Source of the DNA: Acanthamoeba castellanii str. Neff | Taxonomy: Eukaryota; Discosea; Longamoebia; Acanthamoebidae | Direction: 5' to 3' | NCBI RefSeq assembly: GCF_000313135.1 | Contig: NW_004457271.1 | Location: 137,430 to 201,429 of the forward strand | Length of the DNA stretch: 64,000 bases | Shown here: piece after piece, positions 33,174 to 46,457 of the stretch | Layout: each line of letters starts with the position of its first letter | How positions within the stretch are numbered: the first letter of the stretch is position 1 | Program-made: the position numbers and the translations under genes | Notes under the pieces: generated by a model | The model's input: the letters and a program-made list of their open reading frames with translations, nothing else | The model's database searches: none | Told to the model about the DNA's origin: nothing

Positions 33174-35549
33174 TCACTGTTCGAACGCAGAAGTCATTTG
33201 GAAGGCCTGGAGACGTAACGAAACGCGGGTCAACGACCAGGTGAGCACAAGAAGGCGAAGAAGAAGAAGAAGGAGAAGAAGAAGGGGAGGTGTGAGTGAA
33301 CCTGTTGGATGCCTTCGAGGACAACGGTGTGGAGGTGGTCCAGCGTTTCGGGGAAGGACTGGGCCTTGACCTCCAGCAGCTGGAAGGGCGGAGCGAAGCG
33401 GCAGAGGTAGGACTGGATGTAACGCAGATTCGAGAGCAGAGCAGACGTCTGCGCATGTGTGTCCTCGCTCAGTCCCTGTCGATGCGGTCGTCGTTCGTGC
33501 CCAGTCAGCGACCACCAGGCCCGCCTTGTGGTGCAGAGAGAGACCGGGGGAGGGGGGGGGAGTGCGTACCTGAGCGAATTGCCGGTCGTAGGTGCTGGTG
33601 GAGAGCATGTTCTCGACAAACAGCCGGTGGTCCTTTTCGTTCATGTTGAATATGACCGGAAGGATCACTCCCTTGGGCTCGTTGCCCTTGTTTTCTGCTG
33701 TGTCCCCACCACAGCACGCACACAGCACACACGGCACACCGCACACACGGCACACACGGCACACACGGCATACCGACAACAAACAAGCGACACGGACGAA
33801 CCGGTGGTGAGCTAACAAAGAGGCCAAGAAAAGGAAGAGAGGACAAGGAGAGTACCGGCTGGTTGAATCGACACGGCCTCGCCTTCCAGCTTCTTTTGGT
33901 TGACCTTGGGGTAGGGGATGATGCTGTTGTGCTCTGCGCGTGGCGCGTTGTGAACGAGAAGAAAGCGAAGGTGGGTGTGAGAACCGGCCGGTTGGCAACG
34001 ATCGTTGTTGGGTGGCAGGGTATGTGGGAGTGGGAGTGAGAGAGCGCTACCGATCAAGTGGAGAAAGAGGGCAGGATCAATATGGAACCCTTCCAAGATG
34101 ATAGACTTGCCCTCCTTCAACGCCTTGTCCAAATCCGTCTTCACCGCTGCATCGTGGCCAGAGCCACACACACACACACGATCGGTGTGAGGGACAAGAA
34201 ACAGTGGACCAGCTGAATGCACGCGGAGTGCTTGCCGGTGGAAGTCGGGGAGCGGGAGCGGGAGGCGTACCATCGCGCACCATCTTGCAGTCCGAGCGGA
34301 AGTCGTCCAGCAGCTCCTTCTTCGACGCGAAGCGGCGATAGATCAACGGCTCCGTCGTGATGTCCCTACGTAGACGCACGATCATGAGGGAGAACCCCAA
34401 CGCGTGAGCGATGCGCAGGTGTAAGTGTAAGTGTGAGAGTGAGAGTGAGAGAATGAGTGGAGTGTGTGTGTGTGTACTTGACGCTGTTCAAGAACTCGTA
34501 GACCAGGTTGGTCTGCAGGACGTTGGGCACGTTGATTCGCTCCGCGAGCTGGGTGGCCAGGAACGACTTGCCCATGCACCCGGTGCCCGCGATGATGATG
34601 ATCAACGGAACTCGCTGGTGATGGAACCTGCGCGCGCGGTCGCAACAAGTTTGTTGCAATGTTATACAACCTCTTATTGCACAATCGACAATCAAGGCCT
34701 TGCAGCTCACGTGAGAGAGGGAGCAGTGGGTAAGGTGGTACTTGAGGGTCATGGTGAAGCGTTCTCGGTAGATGTGGCCGTAGCCCTTGACCTCCATGAT
34801 GCGGAAGAGGTGCTTCTCGAGGTCGGCCTGCGTCAGGCTGAGGAGGCCCTGGTCCACGAGGTCCTTCTTCAGCTCCAGCGCCACTTTGATCGCGTCCTCG
34901 GGCGACACCTGCCATCAACGCACAGCGTGATAGATGAGATTAGCCGTTGCGCTAACAGAGATGAAAGCTGTGACACGAAACATAAAAATCTCGAGCGCGA
35001 TTGATGTGCATGGCATAATCATTGGAGATGACGAGAAAGTGGGGAAACCTTGATGAGAGTGAGCATTCGGCTCACGATGAAGCGAGACATGATGTAGTAG
35101 TGGTCCTCGAGCCAGACCTTGACCTTGATGAAGTCGTACTTCGTGTGCAGACGAGAGAATCGCTCGACCTTGGCCTTCTCCCCTTCATCTTGGGCGGCAA
35201 AGCCCACGGCCTTGATGTTACCGCTGCTCTGCCTCAAGCTCGCGGCCTGGCCACCCATTCGAGCCACATACTCTTCGTCTGGCTCAAACACCACCTCCTC
35301 CTCGTCTTCGGTCGTTCCCAGCTGGAGGTGTTCCATTGATTTCTTCATGAGCTCGTTTGCCTCCGTCTCTCGTTTGATCTCGTCTTCAGCACCCTTGGAC
35401 AAGCCGGCTAGATCGATTCCTTCCACGGGCACGTTGTTTATCTCGGCTGGGATCTCATGCGCTGCCCCATTTGCTGTTGTTTTCTGCTTCCCCTCCATCG
35501 AATTTATTGCAGCACTATCTGGAGGCACCCTCCTTACCACTTCGGTCAT
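33174..35549 (-). CDS. 2-phosphoglycerate kinase / LPA1-like P-loop protein
   Basis: Nine exons on the minus strand: 35549-35049, 34908-34742, 34627-34478, 34365-34271, 34146-34051, 33933-33856, 33697-33570, 33475-33302, 33206-33174; 473 residues. An acidic N-terminus is followed by an ATP-cone-like region (YIMSRFIVSRMLTLIKVSPE, DLEKHLFRIMEVKGYGHIYR), then the kinase core: KFHHQRVPLIIIIAGTGCMG with Walker A GTGCMGKS, PNVLQTNLVYEFLNSV, and ILEGFHIDP. This architecture is that of plant LPA1 (low phytic acid 1) and archaeal 2-phosphoglycerate kinase; in plants it affects inositol-phosphate metabolism. Substrate is not certain. The last coding exon is only 33 nt. The catalytic P-loop Lys and Ser are present. 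Confidence 0.85.
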
Positions 35550-35786
35550 TCAGCTATGCCAATTTGTCCTCGATCACGGTCCGATGTGTGCCGTGCCCCA
35601 TCAATCTTTGCAGATCAGATGATGTTGTCCGGGGGCGGTCGGTTTTTGTGTGGTAAAAAGCCGCCTTTTAATCTATGATTCTGCACGAATCGCACTCAAT
35701 TTTCTCGTTGGTTGGCTGGTTGAGAAAGTTGAACAACGGCTGTGTGACTGGGTTTGCGAAGTCCCGTCATTGTGATGACCAAGAGG
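35550..35786. other. Short intergenic region
   Basis: 237 bases upstream of the LPA1-like start codon and downstream of the VOC gene. No feature other than an expected promoter and 3' UTR. Confidence 0.4.
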
Positions 35787-37144
35787 TCAAAGGCGAGAGG
35801 TGGATGGGGCGGTGAGCAGGAAGGGGGCGCCGATGACGGGATGCGGGAGCGGTGATGAGCTCCGCTGGGTGAGCATGAGTGTGCTCGGGTTCTGCTTCCA
35901 GGGGCGAGCCTGCTGCAGCTCCACGTGCATCACGCCCTCGTCCGACGCGTCGTTGAAGTGAATAAATATCTTCATCGGGGACTCCTGCCACGAGAAGGCT
36001 ACAACATTGGAGCTACACGACCACGACACGAGACACGACACAAGACACGACACGAGACACGACACGATAGCGGTTAGAGAGCGTAATGTAGAACTCTTTG
36101 AAGGAGTTTAACCAACCTGATCTGCTCGGGGGTTCCTTTGATGGTGTCTCGCCAGAGCCGCATGGCGGCATCCCGGTTCCTTACGGAGAGGTGGAGGCCG
36201 ACCACGGACACCGAGGGGTGGTCGCTTTCGAAGCTGGGTCGCTTGTAGTGTGAGCCCATCGAGTTCATGAAGCTCGGGTCCTCGACCAATTCGACCAGCC
36301 ACGGCGGTCGCAGCTCCGGACGATGCTCGGCCAGCTGGACCACAATACCCACTCCCTCCTGTACCGCGGCAAGAGGGAGCGTGAGCGTGAGCATGTGAAT
36401 GCGAATGGCACTGCAAACACACCACCACAGTAGTGTCGCTCCGGGAGTGTTGTTCCACGATCGAAAAGTAACGGACCTGCTTGGGGTGAATGAAGGCCTC
36501 TTTCCACGAGGGTGACTGCTTGTTGACGCCCACCACCTTCCACCCCTTTTCCTCCGCGCTCGCGATAGCCTCGTCCAAATTCGGCACCTACATTGGATCA
36601 CACTGTCATTGCGTGCCGTGTGTGCCGTGTGTGTGCAGTGGTGCGTGTGCGGTGGTGTGTGTCAACAAACCTTGAAGGTGACGTGATGCACTCGCGGCCC
36701 GCCGGAGGTGAGGAACTGATGCATGAAGTTCTTGTTCAAGCTCGCCTCATCGAGGAACGGCGGTGGGTCAAGTGCCTGGCACATGAAGAGGAACTTGCCA
36801 TCAGCAACGTGTACACTCACGAACAGCAGCCCCGAGGCTAGTACCTCGAGCACGCCTCCGTTTGCAAACTCCCACTGCGCGCTGGCAAACACCGGGTTGG
36901 GCGCACCGCCCAAAGGTTTGCCTGTGTCGAGTTGGAGATGGTGGGCAGTGGGGAAAACGAAGTTCCTTGTGAGAAAGAATAAAACAAATAATAATTGTTT
37001 TGATCAAGGAAAAAAAAAACAAAACAAAACAAAACAAAGCTGAATGCTACCCCCCAGTTCATCCTCGAGGAAGGGTACGGCATCGGCAATGCTCCACACC
37101 CCGACAGCAATATGGTCAAATCGATATGATGATGTCTGTGCCAT
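35787..37144 (-). CDS. VOC-superfamily (glyoxalase-fold) protein
   Basis: Five exons on the minus strand: 37144-37051, 36921-36671, 36587-36477, 36358-36113, 35984-35787; 299 residues. Two babbab-type modules can be seen: the N-terminal RFDHIAVGVWSIADAVPFLE is the classic VOC opening with a metal-ligand His, then GPRVHHVTFKVPNLDEAIAS starts the next pair. A second half has SVVGLHLSVRNRDAAMRLWR and GVMHVELQ with a Glu at a usual ligand position. The family includes glyoxalase I, methylmalonyl-CoA epimerase and ring-cleaving dioxygenases; the reaction here cannot be assigned. No signal peptide, so it is probably cytosolic. The C-terminal 30 residues are low-complexity. Confidence 0.8.
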
Positions 37145-37522
37145 GGCGGTGAAGATGAAACGAAATCAAAAAATTGAACGAAACAAAGAGGCGGAGTTTC
37201 GGCAGAAGGTGATGATTTCAAGCTCACGTTCCAAAAACAAGAGGCAAGCCAGTCCATTGCTGCACGCGTGACGGTGCTTGGGCATCAGGCAGATGGTAAC
37301 ATTGAGCCTAAGTGTTGTACATGGGTCAAGATGATGGTATGAGTGTAAAGATACCCAGCACAGGGATGGAAAGTCCACAGCTCTATCCTGGTGAAGCAGA
37401 ATTCCAAGAGCTCTTTCTCCATCTTCTGCTTCAGGTGATGTTGTGTTGACCTACGGCGTGCTGAGCCAATCAGCAGTAAATAAAATCATTGTTTTTGTAT
37501 CTTCATTGGTGTGGCCTTGCGT
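37145..37522. other. Intergenic region, no gene seen
   Basis: 378 bases between the VOC start codon (minus strand, so upstream of it) and the DAHP synthase stop. Short frames only; an AATAAA-like sequence on the minus strand was not found. Confidence 0.45.
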
Positions 37523-39350
<1,828 letters not shown>

Positions 39351-39639
39351 GTTGTGTGGGTAGGACGCAGAATGTAGCACGTAAATTGTAGTGTTGTCTT
39401 GCTTGCCTGCTGGCTTGCCGCAGTTGCTGCTTGTGGAGAGAAAGAGAGGTTTGCCAAAGCTGCGGCCAGCTCATCCGGTTGAAGAAAGAGCGAGCCCAAA
39501 GAACGCGTCAAAGTTTGTGACATGTCCCAAACTCCGGGGCAAAGCGGAGATATGGGATCCTACCGGAAATTTAAGTAATGCATGCAACAACAGCTCTTTA
39601 ATGACAACAATGCGCACCAACAGGCAAGAAGACCTTGGC

Positions 39640-41758
39640 TCAGTGGAGGATGGCCATGGCGGCCGCGGGCAGGCTGATGGACACGAAGAACCGGCCGTCC
39701 TTCTGCTGCTGGACCGGCACACTGCGCTGCAGCTGCCGAATGATGCGCTCCTTGTCCTCGGTCGCACTACCCTCCTCTGCCGTGGTCGTGGCGGGCGCGC
39801 CGCCCGACGACGAGTAGAGCGAAGAGGTGGGCGAGGCGAGCACGGCCTCGAGGGTGGCGTCGCTCCACTGGCTGTGGTAGAGAATGGACATGGTGGCCTG
39901 GGCGTTCTCGTGGTGCCGCAGCTTGGCCTCGAGCTTGCGCTCCTGCAGGCGGCGGTCGATGGTGACCAGCGCGCGGCGCTCCTCGGTCGGGTGGGTGTTG
40001 AGCACCACCAGCACCTCGCAGTTGTAGTGGATGCGGGACCAGGCCAGCACCTCGCCGCGGCGCGACTCGCGCCACCACCGCGCGTGCTCGTCGGCCATGA
40101 CCTCCTCCTCGGTCAGCCGCAGGTCGATGTTCGTGTTGGCCCGCAGCAGCCGCCGCCGCAGCGTCTTCGTGTTGCGGTTGTTGTTCTTCTTCAGATTCTT
40201 GAGTGTGTCGCTGGCGATGCTCTCGATCGAGTGCGCGCGGGACAGCGAGGCCTGCCTGAGCAGCGTGTCGACGGCGTCGTGCGAGCCCTGCTTCTTCAGA
40301 TTCTTCTTCAGCTTCTCCCGCTCGACCCTGTCGCTCTCGTCCCTCTGCGCCCGCGTCGTGAAGGCGATCGGGCACACATCGCGCAGGTACATGCGCCCGT
40401 GGCGCAGCGTAAGCCCGACCTTGTCCTGCAGTCGTCGCACGTCGGCCAGTCAGACACGACATGTGTCATCAACTACTCAACACACGACACACACGACACA
40501 CAACACGACACAAGAGCGTAGGCAGGGAGGTACCGCGCGAGCGCGTAGATGGCCGACGGCGGCGATGCGCAGGTAGGTGGGTGCTGGCGGTCGAAGAAGT
40601 GGCAGCCCCTGGTGGCGAAGGCCCCGAAATCGCCGCCGAAGAGGTTCTCGCGGAGGTACTTGTCGTGGTTGCCGTGGCCGTTGAGGGCCAGCTCCGTGCC
40701 GTAGTAGATGCAGGGGATGCCCGGGAGGGTCAGCTGCACGTTGGTCAGGTTGGCCACGCGCTTCTCGCGCAGCGGCCCGTCGTTGATGTGACCCACGCGA
40801 GCCTTCTCATCGTATTGCCTGGGATTGAGCACAATCACATTCACCCGATTAAGCACGCACCGCACACGCACACATGCACACGGCAAGAAGAAGGTGAGAA
40901 GGTGGTGAGGTACCAGATCATGTCGTGGTCATCGAGGACGATGAAGTGGAGGAAGCCAGCCTCGCGCAGATTCTCCAGCGCGTCCTTGGCCTGGAAGACC
41001 AGCTGAAGGTCGCACTGGTCCGACAGGGTGTACATGTTGCACAGCCTCTTCGATTGCTCCCTGCCACGTTACATTGTCGCACATTTGTTGTTGTGGTTGG
41101 CCACACTCACAACGACGCACACTACACCACGACGTACCCGATGTCGAGAACGGCGTCGAGGTTGTGGGTGAAGGGAAGGCCACCACCCAGGAATCGCAGG
41201 CGCATGGGCGCAGGACCCGAGACCTCGCCCACCATCAGGAACTTGTCCTTGCCGATCGAGTGTGCAAACTCGTGGATGCCTACACGAGGACACANNNNNN
41301 NNNNNNNNNNNNNNNNNNNNNNNNNNNNNNNNNNNNNNNNNNNNNNNNNNNNNNNNNNNNNNNNNNNNNNNNNNNNNNNNNNNNNNNNNNNNNNNNNNNN
41401 NNNNNNNNNNNNNNNNNNNNNNNNNNNNNNNNNNNNNNNNNNNNNNNNNNNNNNNNNNNNNNNNNNNNNNNNNNNNNNNNNNNNNNNNNNNNNNNNNNNN
41501 NNNNNNNNNNNNNNNNNNNNNNNNNNNNNNNNNNNNNNNNNNNNNNNNNNNNNNNNNNNNNNNNNNNNNNNNNNNNNNNNNNNNNNNNNNNNNNNNNNNN
41601 NNNNNNNNNNNNNNNNNNNNNNNNNNNNNNNNNNNNNNNNNNNNNNNNNNNNNNNNNNNNNNNNNNNNNNNNNNNNNNNNNNNNNNNNNNNNNNNNNNNN
41701 NNNNNNNNNNNNNNNNNNNNNNNNNNNNNNNNNNNNNNNNNNNNCGTACGACGACGAC

Positions 41759-41822
<64 letters not shown>

Positions 41823-43451
41823 AAGACGTGTGAACTCCTGGAGAATCACGACGGTGAAGATGGGGAGGCCTCAAGCACCCTGGCAGAAGCGCTGGGCGGC
41901 GGCGAGCGGGACGTGCTTCACCGTGTCCAGACGGAAGCCGTCGCAGTCGGTGAGGGCGATCCAGTAGCGGTAGACCTGCACCAGGGCCGAGAGCGTGTCG
42001 CCTCTGTCGAGGTTCAGCGACTGCACGCACCAGACATGTCAGTGACTCGCTCGCAATTGCCGACACACGGAGAGAAAAAAAGATTGTCGACTGAAGCAAG
42101 AGTGGGTGGTGGCGCCAGTCACCTTGAGGGTCATGAAGTCGCCGCGCACGAACTCGGGGTGCTTGTCCCAGTCGGCGATCGTGCCGGCCCGGAAGTACCA
42201 CTCGGGGTCCTGGAACTCCTTGGGCCACACCCCGTCCTCCAGCGACTGAATCTTCTCGCAGGCTGCCCAAGTGACAAGTTAGCGGAGGCGATGGCGATCG
42301 CATTGAATGCAGTGCGTGCGAGTGTTGGCGCGTACGTTTGCCGTGTTCGTCTTTCCACGCACCGAACGGGTGCTTGTGGTGGTCCCTGTAGGGCATGGTC
42401 GACACCATCTTGCCCTCGTGCTTGTAGAAGAAGTTGTCGCCCGTGTGATTGAAGATCACGTCCAGCAGCACATACCTGTAATGCGGCCATCGCGATTGCA
42501 GCCATGTCAGGAGTGCATGCGCGTGGGTGCGTGCGCGAACAAGGCTGCGTACATGCCCATCGAGTGCGCGAGCTTGACGAGTTCGATGAGGTCTTCACGA
42601 GTGCCGAGGTGCGGGTCAACCTCCAGGAAGTTCTGGATCGCATACCTGTCATACGCGCACACAACACACCACACACACCACACACACACCACACACACCA
42701 CACACGCATAAAAATCGACATCAGCAGGACACACAATCGGCGACATAGCACATTGGGCTGTGTTGCTACTGACCCGTGGTACGTGGGCTCGTCTATCCGC
42801 TGCTTGTAGATCGGCCCGAGCCAGATCGTGGTGATGCCCAACCCCTGTCGCCGTGCGTACGAGCGGATGATGGCTCTCACGTGAGTTAATGCGGGCGGTG
42901 CTGATGATGGGGTGGTGGCCTATGTGGCTGCGCGCACCTTGATGTAGGGCAGCTGGGACATGATGCCGCGCAGGTTGCCGCCCTGCCACTGCATGGCCGA
43001 CGTCGCCCATGCCTCCTTCTCGCCCTCGGGCAGCGCAAACTCGGCCGCGCGCTCCGGCTTGTAGAGCGCACGCTCGCTCTCCTTCCCGTCGCTGAACCGG
43101 TCGGGCAACAGGAAGTAGCACACCTGGGGCAAGCCACGAGTGAGCAACACGCCACAAAGGACCAGTTACGAGGGTTAAGGTACGTAGACACTTTGTGTGC
43201 GCACGAGAATGACTTCATTGTATTTTCTTTTTCTTTTTAAATATCGATATTATTTTTCTATCTTAAAAAAAAAAACTACAAGCCTGTTGCTGCAAGCCTG
43301 GTAATTGAGTGAGTACCTGGTCGTTCCAGCGGCGGGGACTGGGGTGAGCGCCTCCCTCGGGCAGCAGGGCTTCGAGGTCGAGGTCCTCCAGAGAAGTTGG
43401 CACGGGCGGGAGGACTCTTCCGGAGGCGGCCTGTGGTTGCTCTGCTTGCAT
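39640..43451 (-). CDS. GH13 alpha-amylase
   Basis: Eleven exons on the minus strand: 43451-43317, 43123-42938, 42844-42774, 42645-42553, 42475-42336, 42262-42123, 42020-41879, 41279-41138, 41060-40914, 40818-40534, 40432-39640; about 757 residues. All four GH13 regions are present: DVIFNHTGDN (I), GFRLDTVKHV with the nucleophile Asp (II), FLMVGEV with the acid Glu (III), and VLDDHD (IV). It begins YFLLPDRFSDG, and GIPCIYYGTE is typical of the barrel end. No signal peptide is seen, so it may be intracellular. A long Arg/Leu-rich C-terminal extension (about 200 residues) carries no catalytic motif. The intron 41280-41878 contains the assembly gap, so no coding sequence is lost. The last intron lacks an in-frame AG acceptor (see findings). 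Confidence 0.92.
41295..41744. other. Assembly gap (450 N)
   Basis: Run of 450 N, probably an estimated size. It lies inside an amylase intron: the exons on both sides join in phase (QRFCQ + GIHEFAHSIG). Confidence 0.98.
41760..41819. repeat. (CA)n microsatellite next to the gap
   Basis: About 29 uninterrupted CA units on the plus strand directly right of the gap, within the amylase intron. This probably caused the assembly break. Confidence 0.92.
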
Positions 43452-43691
43452 GCTGCTGAGTAGTTGGGTTGATTTGGTGCTGTTTTCTTCTGCGCGGCCA
43501 CCACTGGTTTTTTCTTCTTTCCTGGCCACACCAGGACAATGTCGAACGTTCTTCTCGGCCCGTTCGGCCAGCGTCGCCGATGCCTCATCTCCTCGGAATT
43601 CGCTTGATTGGTCTCATTTTCTTTTTTCATTTCTTAGTTCTTTCTGCTTAACTTTCTCAATATATTTATTTTTATTTGATTATTTGCACGG
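43452..43691. other. Divergent intergenic region amylase / Rpp21
   Basis: 240 bases between two divergent start codons. The right part (43612-43690) is T-rich. Both promoters must lie here; no defined element was recognised. Confidence 0.45.
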
Positions 43692-45470
43692 ATGGGAAGG
43701 CGAGGCGGAGGGGCGGTGCGTGGGGCCTCGAGGGGGCAGTCTCAGTCGGCAAGGAAGCCGGCGCTGCCGCATACGGAGGCCTACCAGCGGATGAATTTTT
43801 TGTACCACGCCGCGCACCAGGTCGTAGCCACAAATCCGGCCTTGGCCCGCCTCTACATCCGCAACATGGTCCTCGTTGCCAAAAAGCTAGTCCTCCGCAT
43901 GTACCACCGCCCTGCCCAAGCGCCCATTTATTCTGTATTTATTCTGTATTTATTGTGTATGGATTATTTATTTATTTTATTTATGGGTACAGAGACGCGA
44001 CAATGAAGGCGACCTACTGCAAGGGCTGCTTCTCGCTGCTCATCCCGGGCCTCTCCGCGTCTGCCCGCGTTGCACACGGTACAAGCGGCGGTCGTGTGAA
44101 GTCGTGTGCGGCTGTGCTCACACGCCACTGTTCTCTATCCAGGCGCCAGGCGTCGTTATCTCGTCACATGCCAACACTGCGGCAAGGCAAAGCGCTCCGT
44201 GATCCACCCGCCCAAGCCCCCATCACCCACGGTCCGTTCGCCTCCCTCACAACAACAGCAGAAGAAGAAGAACCCTTCTGTTCTGTCGCTGACGCCCGCT
44301 GTGTGTGTGTGTGTGTGGCAGGAGGGCGACGCCACGACAGTCGTGGGCACGGAGCCGGGCGAAAAAGGGTCGCAGTTTATGGGGGAGGATCGCCGAGAAG
44401 AAGGCCCGGGCCAGGAAGAGGAGGAAATGGGCCTCAGTGCGAGCGCGACACGACGGGAGCGATGCCTGGAGGTGCCCAAGAATCACCACAGCCGCTTCGT
44501 CTACACCAACCCCGCGTGTTTGCTCACCGCCAAGGGCGCCCGCGCCGACGAACCGCCCCACGTTGCATTCGTCTCGCGCCTCTCCTGCATCAACAACAAC
44601 GTACGCCCCATGGTCATGTACAGTCATCATCAGGCGCTGACGCGAGCGCAACTCACCGTTGACGTCGCACGCGCGTCTCTCAGGGACTGTTCTTCTGCGC
44701 TCTCTCCAAGCATTTGCCCGGGGTCGCCACTCTCGGTGCCAACAGCTGCTTCGGTACCAGTCCACCCACCCACCGCTCGCTCCCATTCCATGGCCACGCT
44801 GCGCTGACGCACCACCCTGCATCATCGCTGATGAATGAATGTGAACCAGTGCTGAACGTGCCTGTCGCGGGAATGGAGGAGTCGATACGGTGCTACGCCA
44901 CGGCCGCCGAGCAGGCCGAGGGAGAGGGCGAAGTGGATCAAGCGCAGACGCCAGAGTGCGGCCTGCAGGTGTGCAAGCCCGGGTGGTACCCACGCGAGGA
45001 GGAGGCGACGGAGGAATCGACCGACGCCGAACCGGCGGCCGGCGGCAAAGGCGCGCGAGGAAAGAACAAGCCGCGCGGCGCGATCCGGGCCGAGATGCGT
45101 CAGAAGAAGCGGGACATCGTGCGAGGCGAGCTGGACGCGAAGCTGAAGGGCAACCTCGCGCTGGACGAGTGCGTGGCGCACATCGAGTGCTCGGTGGAGA
45201 GCAGAGACGAGGCCGAGGGTCAAGTACTCCTCTACGCCATGATCGAGAGGCATGCAGCCCCCCCCCCAAACCACACGCCATTTCCTCTGCGCATACTCAC
45301 TGTCGCTTTCTTTCGTTCTTTCTTCCTTCTTATTCTGTGGCGCGTCATCAATCAGGGTGTGGGTGCAGCCCGAGTATTGGACGGGGAAGACGTTCGTCCA
45401 CACGCGAGAAGACGTGCCGCCCTACCTGGCCTACCTCGGCGATGGCCGCTTTGGCTACAAGCACTCTTGA
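43692..45470 (+). CDS. RPP21: RNase P/MRP subunit Rpp21 (RPR2 family) fused to a flavin-reductase-like domain
   Basis: Exons 43692-43900, 43993-44078, 44143-44231, 44322-44600, 44684-44753, 44850-45249, 45356-45470; 415 residues as one continuous model. Residues 1-130 are Rpp21: a basic N-terminus, EAYQRMNFLYHAAHQVVATN, YIRNMVLVAKKLVLR, and the zinc ribbon YCKGC...TCQHC, giving four Cys ligands. After an acidic linker, residues 160-415 resemble the flavin-reductase/FMN-binding split barrel: FVYTNPACLLTAKG, SRLSCINNNGLFFCALSK, VLNVPVAGMEE, and the ending VWVQPEYWTGKTFVH. No in-frame stop separates the halves; intron 44232-44321 is also open. The intron after 45249 has a GC donor. Two overlapping genes or an assembly artefact remain possible. 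Confidence 0.75.
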
Positions 45471-45757
45471 TTCGAATGGTAGGTGGGTGGTGCACCGCGT
45501 TGAGCGCACACATGTGGCCGTTGACGTTGGAACGGCAGCAGCTGGCGGCTCACGCTCGCACGCGGCAGGAGCTGACCGCACACATGAAATTCAGCAGGGT
45601 TGCGACAAGCGATTCGATTGGTTGGGTGTGGTTCCGTGGTGATCACCCTCGAACATAAAGTTTATGTCAAAGTTCAACACACACATACACACACACGCCA
45701 TAAGCAAAGCACTCCACAACACACAACGCAGCCAACTGAAATCCAACTCTCATCAGC

Positions 45758-46196
45758 ATGCAGAGAGCCTCCACCATCACCATCGCCTTGCAGCGCAGGT
45801 CTACTGCCGCCCTTCTCTCCAGCGTCTCTTGTCGCGCCCTTGCGCCCGCCTCCCGACGATACGCCGACCTGGGCGGACAGCTCAGTACGCTCCTCCCCCC
45901 AAAGCTCGTGTGCGGGCCTCACCTCACCTCGTGTCGTGTCGTGTCGTGTCGTGTTGTCACCCATGACAGACAAGGAATACGAGAACTACATCAGGAAGGA
46001 GCGGGCGCTGCAGAGAGAGCTCGAGGGCAGCGACAAGCACAACGTGCAGGACCAGGCGAAGGACGGCGAGAGGCTGACCTCGCCAGAGGGCGCAGAGTCG
46101 GAAAAGCCGCTCAACCCCGGCGGACGCCAGTTCGGCGAGCCCCAGCCGCCGGAGAAGGTCACCGATCCCAAGGAGCACGACCTCCCCCTCTTCTGA
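45758..46196 (+). CDS. Small probable mitochondrial protein, tandem paralog 1
   Basis: Two exons, 45758-45884 and 45970-46196; 117 residues. The N-terminus is Arg/Ser/Ala-rich without acids for about 35 residues (MQRASTITIALQRRSTAALL), a typical mitochondrial presequence, ending at RRYADLGGQL. The mature part is hydrophilic, begins NKEYENYIRKERALQREL and ends KEHDLPLF. I do not recognise the family. The next gene has the same presequence junction (YAxLGGQL-N-KEYE), the same intron position and phase, and the same H-(D/E)-L-P-(L/I)-F terminus, so the two arose by tandem duplication. Function is unknown; a small respiratory-complex subunit or assembly factor is only a guess. Confidence 0.75.
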
Positions 46197-46457
46197 TCCC
46201 TCTTCAACTCTTGTCGATAGACCCCATATACTTCATCAACCCCTACACATGATCTTCGCCAGCAGCATGCACAAGGTGTCGCACATCAACGTGAACCTCG
46301 AGTAGCAGAGGGAGGAAGCGGAAGAAATTCAGCTTGAAGGTGGAGTTGTTTTGGGTGGGTGCCCACGAGGCAGGTGCCACACCGACTCAGTGAGGTTGTG
46401 AACACTGAAGCACAGCGATACACATAAAGCTTCAACTACAAGAAACTCAAGAACACC

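Noticed and set aside
41122..42471. Frames spanning the gap with unknown residues
   Set aside because: Artefact of translating N; the gap is in an intron.
46251..46304. Tiny frame between the two mitochondrial-type genes
   Set aside because: 18 codons, no paralog, no composition signal; probably 3' UTR of the first gene.
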